Origin: Chitinophagaceae bacterium
GTDB taxonomy: Bacteria > Bacteroidota > Bacteroidia > Chitinophagales > Chitinophagaceae
Length of the DNA: 5,397 nt
NCBI GenBank assembly: GCA_025362915.1
Contig: JANYEU010000366.1
Coordinates: 1 to 5,397, forward strand
Direction: 5' to 3'
Below are positions 1 to 5,159 of this stretch, piece after piece (positions within the stretch are counted from its first letter, which is position 1; each line of letters begins with the position of its first letter). A program made the position numbers and the translations under genes. The notes under the pieces are model-generated. The model searched no databases. It was given only the letters and a program-made list of their open reading frames with translations, and had not been told where the DNA came from.

Positions 1-5
1 ACAAT

Positions 6-37
6 AGGAAGTATTGCTTGCAAGGGCAATACTTCCT
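6..37 (+). terminator. Strong 12-bp hairpin, probable terminator of an upstream unit
   Basis: Bases 6-17 (AGGAAGTATTGC) are perfectly complementary to bases 26-37 (GCAATACTTCCT), leaving an 8-base loop. A short T-containing stretch (TAACTTTTAAAAC) follows but there is no clean T-run, so intrinsic termination is likely rather than certain. It lies 30 bases before the start of the small gene at 68. It could therefore instead be a structured leader of that gene, but ending an off-window upstream gene is the simpler reading. Confidence 0.6.
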
Positions 38-67
38 TAACTTTTAAAACAATTAAAATTATTTTAT

Positions 68-325
68 ATGCAACAATATATTAAAGGTCTCAGGTTATTT
101 GGGTTGGCAATGATTATGGGATTATGTTTCACAACAATACAGGTTAGTGCCCAAAGTCCGGCAGATGATCCTGGCATTGGTGGACCTGGTTCACCGGGCA
201 ATGGTCCGAGTGGTGATGGTGGGCCGATAGTTCCTTTTGATGGTGGCATGAGTTTGATACTCGCGGCATCTGGGGTTTTTTATGCGTCTAAAAGAATTAA
301 GATGATAAGCGAAATCAAGATGTGA
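68..325 (+). CDS. Small secreted protein with PFDGG C-terminal sorting-like anchor
   Basis: The 85-aa product has three parts. Residues 1-28 form a signal peptide with a basic start, a hydrophobic core (LFGLAMIMGLCF) and a probable cut after VSA. Residues 29-55 form a linker rich in Gly, Pro and Asp. The C-terminus has PFDGG (56-60), a short hydrophobic segment (about 61-73, MSLILAASGVFYA) and basic residues K75, R76 and K78. Signal peptide, low-complexity linker, PxDGG, helix and basic tail together match a class of small Bacteroidota proteins that I recall being annotated as having a PID-CTERM protein-sorting domain; here F replaces I. In such tripartite tails the motif is thought to be recognised by a membrane sorting enzyme of the exosortase type, but none is encoded in this window. 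The function is unknown. The ATG at 68 is chosen because the signal peptide begins there. Hairpins flank the gene, so it is probably its own transcript. Confidence 0.8.
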   Translation: MQQYIKGLRLFGLAMIMGLCFTTIQVSAQSPADDPGIGGPGSPGNGPSGDGGPIVPFDGGMSLILAASGVFYASKRIKMISEIKM

Positions 326-596
326 TTATTTCATTAAAGTACTGTCAATTAATAAAGCATTCTTCCCTAGTTCTTGGAGAGAATGCTCTATACATAAATA
401 AGAAGGACAGAAATAAAACACTAAAAATCATGACCGAATTTGTATAAAAATAATAGGGGGATAAGCAGCAATGTTCTTTCTGCTACTATCATAGTTGCGA
501 GTGCTTTTATCGAAAAAAATTTCTTGTATAAATTTTGGTATAAAATGAGTAGCTTCAAGGGGTTTTAAAGAGCCTGAAAAGGATAATATTTTAAAT
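326..596. other. AT-rich intergenic region before the regulator gene
   Basis: These 271 bases hold the hairpin at 356-387 and otherwise no coding signal. TTG(G)TATAAA occurs at 440-448, 524-532 and 535-544; the last two lie 53-73 bases before the regulator start. TAAATTTTG at 529-537 resembles the Bacteroidota -7 element TAnnTTTG with one extra base, but I find no TTG at the usual upstream spacing, so I do not call a promoter. AAAAGGA at 577-583 lies 13 bases before the ATG, which is too distant to be a convincing Shine-Dalgarno site. The promoter of the regulator must nevertheless lie in or before this stretch. Confidence 0.4.
356..387 (+). terminator. Possible terminator hairpin behind the small gene
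   Basis: Bases 356-363 (AGCATTCT) pair perfectly with 380-387 (AGAATGCT). A T-G wobble, one mismatch and two C-G pairs can extend the stem inward. It starts 30 bases after the stop of the small gene. No T-run follows on the plus strand, so termination would be weak or the hairpin may instead protect the 3' end of the RNA. Confidence 0.4.
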
Positions 597-1628
597 ATGA
601 ACCTAAAAAAATTTTATAAGTATATAGATTTAAGCTACTACTCGGCTACTCCAAAATATTTGCAGCTCGCTAATGCTATTACAAAAGCCATTGATGAAGG
701 GAAATTGCAAAAAGGAGATATGTTGCCTTCTATAAATGAATTAAGTTTTGAATTTGAAATATCAAGGGATACGGCCGAAAAAGGCTATAAACATTTAAAA
801 AACATAGGTATTTTAAGCTCTGTAGCTGGCAAGGGATATTTTATAAAAGATACAGAAGTTGATAACCAATTGAAAATATTGATGCTTTTCAATAAATTAA
901 GTCCACACAAAAAGGTTATTTACGATTCTTTTGTTGCGAATATCACACCTACTGCCGCCATTGATTTTTTTATTTATAACAATGATTTTGCCGTTTTTAA
1001 AAGAATCCTATCATCTAGAATTGATAACTACACACATTATCTTGTAATGCCCCATTTTAAAGACGGAGGGGAAAATGTTCATGAAATTATAAATACCATT
1101 CCTAAGAACAAGCTAGTTATTATCGATAAGTTGATACCAGGAATTACGGGAGATTTTGCAGCGGTTTATCAAAATTTTGAAAAGGATATTTACAATGCTT
1201 TAGAACAGGCATTGCCATTATTAAGTAAATATCATACAATGAAAATTGTATGCTTGGAATACGCTATTTATCCGAAGGAGATTGTGAAGGGTTTTTTAAA
1301 TTTTTGCAGACAATATGCATTTAATTATGTGATTGTAAAAGATTTAAATACTGATACCATTGAAGTGGGTGACGTATTTATTACACACATGGAAAATGAT
1401 CTGGTAGAATTGATTGAAAAAATGTTGGCCTCTAATCTTAAGGTTGGTAAAGAAGTCGGCGTTATTTCTTATAATGAATCTCCATTAAAAAAAATAATCC
1501 TTAATGGTATTACAACCATATCTACCGATTTCCAATTAATGGGGGAAAGGGCTGCAAATGCAGTACTTGAAAAAAGTTTGGTAAGGGAAGAGATACCGTT
1601 TCTTTTAAATGTGAGGGCTTCTTTGTAA
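597..1628 (+). CDS. GntR-family regulator with LacI-like sensor domain
   Basis: This 343-aa cytoplasmic protein is a ligand-responsive transcription factor. Residues 19-83 form a GntR winged helix: PKYLQLANAITKAI, then KGDMLPSINELS, the recognition region around EISRDTAEKGYKHL, and the wing with a GKGYFI end. Residues from about 90 to 343 resemble a periplasmic-binding-protein/LacI sensor. The clearest part is VGVISYNESPL (287-297) followed by ILNGITTIST (301-310) and FQLMGERAANAVLE (312-325), which matches the LacI-family end pattern in which the hinge and the last helix follow a conserved TT. The winged helix plus LacI-type sensor is the architecture of B. subtilis AraR, so a sugar or sugar-acid effector is expected. 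The gene lies 49 bases upstream of a polygalacturonase on the same strand, suggesting a galacturonate- or oligogalacturonide-derived effector and control of that unit, probably with autoregulation; both are inferences. No transmembrane segment is seen. Family assignment is firm; the ligand is unknown. Confidence 0.9.
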   Translation: MNLKKFYKYIDLSYYSATPKYLQLANAITKAIDEGKLQKGDMLPSINELSFEFEISRDTAEKGYKHLKNIGILSSVAGKGYFIKDTEVDNQLKILMLFNKLSPHKKVIYDSFVANITPTAAIDFFIYNNDFAVFKRILSSRIDNYTHYLVMPHFKDGGENVHEIINTIPKNKLVIIDKLIPGITGDFAAVYQNFEKDIYNALEQALPLLSKYHTMKIVCLEYAIYPKEIVKGFLNFCRQYAFNYVIVKDLNTDTIEVGDVFITHMENDLVELIEKMLASNLKVGKEVGVISYNESPLKKIILNGITTISTDFQLMGERAANAVLEKSLVREEIPFLLNVRASL

Positions 1629-1648
1629 AAAACTATTTATCTCAAATG

Positions 1649-1669
1649 ATACTAACTTTTAATACTAAC
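1649..1669. repeat. Direct repeat ATACTAAC, 13-base period, before the polygalacturonase
   Basis: ATACTAAC occurs at 1649-1656 and again at 1662-1669, within the 49-base gap between regulator and hydrolase and 9 bases before the ATG. It could be an operator or translation-control site, or chance in AT-rich DNA. GntR sites are usually inverted rather than direct repeats, which weakens an operator reading. Confidence 0.3.
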
Positions 1670-1677
1670 AATTATAA

Positions 1678-2895
1678 ATGATGAAAAAACACTTGTTTTA
1701 TTTTTTTGCTACTTGTATGCTCTTTCTTAATGCAAGGAAAGCTTTTGCCCATTATGACAATGACTCTACCCTTACCATTCTTGCCGGTGATACAACATTG
1801 CAGACCTCCTCTATACAAAATGCTATTAACTATTGCAATAAAACGGGAGGAGGAACTGTAAGACTCACTAGAGGAACATATAGGACTGCACCATTAAAAA
1901 TGCTAAGTAATATTACCTTACGAATAGATAGTGCTACCACTTTATTAGGAAGCCCTAATATGTCCGATTGGACAGTAGGTACATCATTGAAGAATTTATT
2001 ATATACATCGGGTTCTCTTACCAATGTAAGGATTACTGGAAAAGGGACTATTGATGGTAGTGGTGCCCCATGGTGGGCTGCATTTAATGCAAACTCTTCT
2101 TTAAATAGGCCTCGTTTAATTTATTTATCCAATGTTACCAACCTTACCATTGATAGTTTAAACATTCAAAATTCCCCAAGCTTTCATATTGTTCCAAATT
2201 CCTGTACCAATGTTGTTATAGACCATGTAACTATAAATACAAGCAAAAATGCGCCAAACACTGATGGTATAGATCCTTCGCAATGCTACAATGTATTAAT
2301 AACAAATTGTTCTATTAGCACGGGTGATGATAATATTGCTATCAAGGCTGGTGGAAATGTAGGAACGGGGGGATGTCAGGATATTACTGTAGCAAACTGT
2401 ACGTTTGGTTATGGTCATGGATTATCTATCGGTAGTGAAACCTTTGGTGGGTACAATAATCTACGTGTTACTGGCTGTACTTTTAAAAATACAACCAATG
2501 GCATCCGGATTAAATCTAGCGTTGGGAATGGTGGGTTGGTTTCTAATACCTTTTATTCCAATATCACCATGACTACGGTAACTAATCCGATTGTAATAGA
2601 TTGGGCTTATGCCACAGCTGTAATTACTGTCCCTCCCAAAGTTCCTGCCGGGGCAAATATTTACATCAACAATCTTACTGTAACAGGTTCTTCAAATGCT
2701 GGAATCTTTAACGGCTTAACAAATAGCATCATTCAAAACATCTTTATAACCAATGCAAATATTGCTGCCAAAAAAGGAATGACAATTAATTACGCCAATG
2801 GAGTAACATTCAAGAATGTGATTATTAATAAGGTTCCTGCCAAGAATGGAACGAACGTTATAACCACTGGCGTTACCGGTATACAAGGGTTTTAA
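1678..2895 (+). CDS. Secreted GH28 polygalacturonase
   Basis: This 405-aa protein hydrolyses alpha-1,4 galacturonosyl bonds in homogalacturonan (pectate). A signal peptide covers residues 1-24 (KK, hydrophobic core, cut after AFA), with no lipobox Cys. The right-handed beta-helix is evident from the repeated N-V/L-x-I-x pattern from about residue 77 to the end. All four GH28 motifs are present: NTD (194-196), GDD (216-218), GHG (246-248) and RIK (277-279). D196, D217 and D218 are the expected catalytic carboxylates, with H247, R277 and K279 in the active site. GHGLSIGSE is typical of bacterial polygalacturonases; endo or exo action cannot be decided from sequence. The mature part has seven cysteines. 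There is no T9SS tail, so the enzyme is probably periplasmic or exported by another route, unlike its neighbour. ATG codons at 1678 and 1681 are both usable. It probably forms an operon with the gene 27 bases downstream. A rhamnogalacturonan or xylogalacturonan hydrolase within GH28 is the main alternative. Confidence 0.93.
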   Translation: MMKKHLFYFFATCMLFLNARKAFAHYDNDSTLTILAGDTTLQTSSIQNAINYCNKTGGGTVRLTRGTYRTAPLKMLSNITLRIDSATTLLGSPNMSDWTVGTSLKNLLYTSGSLTNVRITGKGTIDGSGAPWWAAFNANSSLNRPRLIYLSNVTNLTIDSLNIQNSPSFHIVPNSCTNVVIDHVTINTSKNAPNTDGIDPSQCYNVLITNCSISTGDDNIAIKAGGNVGTGGCQDITVANCTFGYGHGLSIGSETFGGYNNLRVTGCTFKNTTNGIRIKSSVGNGGLVSNTFYSNITMTTVTNPIVIDWAYATAVITVPPKVPAGANIYINNLTVTGSSNAGIFNGLTNSIIQNIFITNANIAAKKGMTINYANGVTFKNVIINKVPAKNGTNVITTGVTGIQGF

Positions 2896-2922
2896 TTAAA
2901 TAAATACAACTTAATCTAAAAA

Positions 2923-4977
2923 ATGCAACATTTTAAACATTCCACCACAAGGGTTCTAGGTTCATTTCTTCTTTTTTTTATTGTAATAGCAACCAAGGCC
3001 CAACCAATTGTAAGTTCTATTGTGCCAACTAATGGGCCAATTGGAACAGCAGTTACCGTTTCTGGCAATAACTTTAATATTGATACTGCCAGCAATATTG
3101 TTTTCTTTGGTGCTACACGAGCTTCAGTTACAAGTGCTTCTACCACCAGCCTAACTGTTGTAGTTCCTGCTGGGGCAACCTACCAATCCATTTCGGTAAT
3201 TAATACCGGAACAAACCTGATTGGTAGTTCTGCACAACCTTTTGACGTAACCTTTAATAGTGGTATTGGGCAAACTTTAACCCCTACTTCTTTCAATGCG
3301 AGAGTTGATTTTGCAACAGGTAGTAACCCTGCTGGTATTGTTGCGTTTGCCGATATTGATGGTGATGGTAAACCCGACATGGTAATTGTAAACAGGGCTA
3401 CAAATACATTCTCCATCCTAAAAAATACAACTGCCGTTGGTACCGTTACAGCAGCTTCGTTTGCCAAGAAGGTAGATTTTGCTACAGACTCCACACCAAG
3501 CTTTGTAGCCATTGGAGATTTGGATGGTGATGGCAAACAAGACATTGTTATTACAAATATGTACACCAACAAAATATCTGTTTACAGAAATACAGCTACA
3601 TTGGGTACCATCAATGCAGCTTCTTTTGCCGCTAAGGTTACTTTCATTTCAGATACTGTGTCTATGCCTACTTCGGTGGCCATTGGAGATTTGGATGGTG
3701 ATGGCAAACCAGAACTTGCCGTGGCAAATAGTTTTAGCAATACAGTTTCTATCCTGAAAAACACTTCCAAGGTGGGAAGTATTGATGCCACTTCTTTTGC
3801 GCCCTCTGTAGATTTTACAACAGGATTGGGGCCAACTTCTGTTGCGATAAGTGATATGGATGGTGATGGTAAGCTTGATTTGATTGTAACAAACCTTAAT
3901 GCCAAGACAATTTCTGTGCTGCGCAATAAAACTACATTGAGTATTATTGATACCACTTCTTTTGCCACCAAGGTAGATTTTACTGTAGGCACCGGACCCA
4001 ATGCACTTACCATTGGCGATTTGAATGCTGATGGAAAGCCAGACATTATCGTTGCCAATCAAGGAAATAACACCATTTCTATTCTTCAAAACACAGCAAG
4101 TGCTGGTAGCATTAGTGCTACTTCCTTTGCTTCAAAAGTAGACTTATATACCAATGGGGCATCGCCATACTACGTTTCGGTGGGCAATATTGATAGCGAT
4201 AGTTTGCCAGACATTGTAGTGGCAAATCTTGTTACAAACAATATTTCTATCATTAAAAATGTATATACATTGGGCAATATCAGTGCTGCCTCTTTTGCTC
4301 CGGGCGTAAGTATTGCTACAAGTAACTTTCCTTTTTCTGCTGCCATTGCCGATGTTGATGGTGATGGACAGGCCGATTTAGCTGTTCCTGAGTATGGTAA
4401 AAATTTTGTTTCTATTTATAAAAATGCCCTTTCAAATGCTTTGCCTGTTAAGTTTATCAGCTTTAGTGGTAAATACCAAACAACGGGCGATGCGTTACTT
4501 ACATGGAAATCTGCTACCGAAATCAATTCGGCCTATTACCTTGTTCAGCGTAGCACAAACGGTACAGATTTCGTTACCGTAAGCAAACAAAAGGCGGCAG
4601 GCGTGGCAAATACATATAACTATACCGATGCATTGTCTTCCTTAAGTAATGTATCAACTGTTTACTATCGTTTGGTGGCGGTAGATATTGATGGTAGTAA
4701 AATGAATAGTTCGATTGTTGCCATTGGCATCAATCATAATTCGTTCTCTGTTTACCCTAATCCTGCCAAAAGCTTCATAAATGTTCGCACCAATGGCAGT
4801 GCGGGTTATAGCCTGTTGGTTATTACAGATATGGCTGGGCATACGGTGTTGACACATAAAATGCAGGGAACTTTGTTAGAGCAAATTGCGCTAGGCACAC
4901 TTGCAAAAGGCACTTACACCGTAAGCATATTTACGTTAACGGGCAAGCAGTCTCAACAGATTATTATAAGTCAATAG
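2923..4977 (+). CDS. T9SS-exported IPT/TIG and FG-GAP (VCBS) seven-repeat propeller protein
   Basis: This 684-aa protein is surface-bound or released. Order of parts: signal peptide 1-26 (cut after TKA, before Q27); IPT/TIG domain about 28-110 (IVPTNGPIGTAVTVSGNNF); seven repeats of 55-57 residues from about 123 to 508, each starting SFxxxV(D) and carrying a DxDGDGKxD-type calcium loop; an FN3-like segment about 507-600 starting LPVKF with YYRLVAVDIDG; and a type A T9SS sorting domain about 607-684 (FSVYPNPAKSFINV, then TLAKGTYTVSIF). Loops begin at residues 144, 199, 256, 311, 366, 422 and 477. FG-GAP/VCBS repeats form beta-propellers, and seven copies fit one complete propeller. No catalytic motif is visible, so a binding or adhesion role is the best guess. 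The gene starts 27 bases after the polygalacturonase, so a partner in pectin binding is plausible but unproven. The ATG at 2923 gives a complete signal peptide. Domain calls are firm, the function is not. Confidence 0.92.
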   Translation: MQHFKHSTTRVLGSFLLFFIVIATKAQPIVSSIVPTNGPIGTAVTVSGNNFNIDTASNIVFFGATRASVTSASTTSLTVVVPAGATYQSISVINTGTNLIGSSAQPFDVTFNSGIGQTLTPTSFNARVDFATGSNPAGIVAFADIDGDGKPDMVIVNRATNTFSILKNTTAVGTVTAASFAKKVDFATDSTPSFVAIGDLDGDGKQDIVITNMYTNKISVYRNTATLGTINAASFAAKVTFISDTVSMPTSVAIGDLDGDGKPELAVANSFSNTVSILKNTSKVGSIDATSFAPSVDFTTGLGPTSVAISDMDGDGKLDLIVTNLNAKTISVLRNKTTLSIIDTTSFATKVDFTVGTGPNALTIGDLNADGKPDIIVANQGNNTISILQNTASAGSISATSFASKVDLYTNGASPYYVSVGNIDSDSLPDIVVANLVTNNISIIKNVYTLGNISAASFAPGVSIATSNFPFSAAIADVDGDGQADLAVPEYGKNFVSIYKNALSNALPVKFISFSGKYQTTGDALLTWKSATEINSAYYLVQRSTNGTDFVTVSKQKAAGVANTYNYTDALSSLSNVSTVYYRLVAVDIDGSKMNSSIVAIGINHNSFSVYPNPAKSFINVRTNGSAGYSLLVITDMAGHTVLTHKMQGTLLEQIALGTLAKGTYTVSIFTLTGKQSQQIIISQ
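3289..4446 (+). repeat. Seven tandem propeller-blade repeats, 165-171 bp each
   Basis: Within the T9SS cargo gene, seven coding repeats start at protein residues 123, 179, 234, 291, 346, 401 and 457. Shared landmarks are the SF(A) start, V-D-F, a calcium-type loop, then (I/V)(V/T)xN...(I/V)SI(L/I/Y)(K/R/Q)N and a G-x-(I/V)-x-A-(A/T) linker. Copies have diverged at the DNA level except for a 31-base identity between copies 2 and 3 (3508-3538 and 3679-3709). The loop is changed in copy 5 (N, A) and badly degraded in copy 6 (NIDSDSLPD). Confidence 0.9.
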
Positions 4978-4978
4978 A

Positions 4979-5013
4979 AGTCGTAAGTCAAGAGTCGATA
5001 GTCATAAGTAAAA
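4979..5013 (+). repeat. AGTCNNN heptad tract directly after the stop codon
   Basis: Starting two bases after the TAG stop of the T9SS cargo gene, AGTCNNN units run in perfect 7-base phase: AGTCGTA, AGTCAAG, AGTCGAT, AGTCATA, then AGTAAAA, which leads into the A-run of the terminator. A shorter two-unit copy (AGTCGCA, AGTATTG) lies at 5089-5102. The role is unknown; it sits in the 3' untranslated part of the transcript. Confidence 0.7.
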
Positions 5014-5047
5014 AAGAGGCTGCCCCATTTGGAGTAGCCTCTTTTTT
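5010..5047. terminator. Bidirectional rho-independent terminator
   Basis: Bases 5010-5021 (A-run then GAGGCT) pair perfectly with 5036-5047 (AGCCTC then T-run), a 12-bp stem. The G+C-rich part is GAGGC/GCCTC and seven Ts occupy 5042-5048. The loop region (5022-5035) can add a few C-G pairs. The A-run on the left and T-run on the right make it functional for both strands. It ends the plus-strand unit that finishes at 4977 and can also serve the convergent minus-strand gene whose stop is at 5160. Confidence 0.9.
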
Positions 5048-5131
5048 TGACTTTCAACTTATACATTTCGTTAATCGTTAGGAACGTAAGTCGCAAGTAT
5101 TGAACGACGAAAACTAGCGATTCACGCTCCA

Positions 5132-5156
5132 AACAACTAATCACTAACCACTAAAA
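5132..5156 (-). repeat. TTAGTNN heptad tract after the minus-strand stop
   Basis: On the plus strand this reads ACTAATC, ACTAACC, ACTAAAA (5136-5156). On the minus strand, the coding sense of the gene ending at 5160, it reads as three AGTNNTT heptads (5152 down to 5132), starting eight bases after the stop codon. Because seven is not a multiple of three, the repeated TAG falls in all three minus-strand frames. It parallels the AGTC heptads behind the opposite gene. Confidence 0.55.
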
Positions 5157-5159
5157 ATC

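Noticed and set aside
153..228. Collagen-like Gly-Pro stretch in the small protein
   Set aside because: Gly is not held at every third residue; it reads as a flexible linker.
64..249. Minus-strand open frame over the small secreted protein
   Set aside because: Proline-rich shadow of the Gly/Pro linker; the plus frame has a proper signal peptide and anchor.
464..484. AGCAG...CTGCT inverted repeat before the regulator
   Set aside because: Only five base pairs with an 11-base loop, no T-run and no fit to a known element.
1621..1677. A separate Bacteroidota promoter for the polygalacturonase (TAACTTTT at 1653-1660)
   Set aside because: Resembles TAnnTTTG in seven of eight positions, but the nearest TTG (1623-1625) is 27 bases upstream, too far for the expected -33/-7 spacing.
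2891..2900. Palindrome TTTAATTAAA at the end of the polygalacturonase gene
   Set aside because: All A/T, overlaps the stop codon, and too short and weak to be a terminator or operator call.
3512..3757. Overlapping plus-strand frame with an internal duplicated MEIWMVMAN-like segment
   Set aside because: It is the shifted-frame reading of blades 2 and 3; the duplication reflects the 31-base identical stretch.
3180..4089. Long open frames on the minus strand opposite the propeller repeats
   Set aside because: They mirror the repeated coding strand, lack signal peptides or recognisable motifs, and lie wholly inside a confidently assigned gene.
3289..4446. Regularly spaced repeats that might suggest a CRISPR-like or noncoding array
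   Set aside because: They are in-frame protein repeats of 55-57 codons with diverged DNA; conserved positions follow the propeller motif and no short identical repeat/unique spacer pattern exists.
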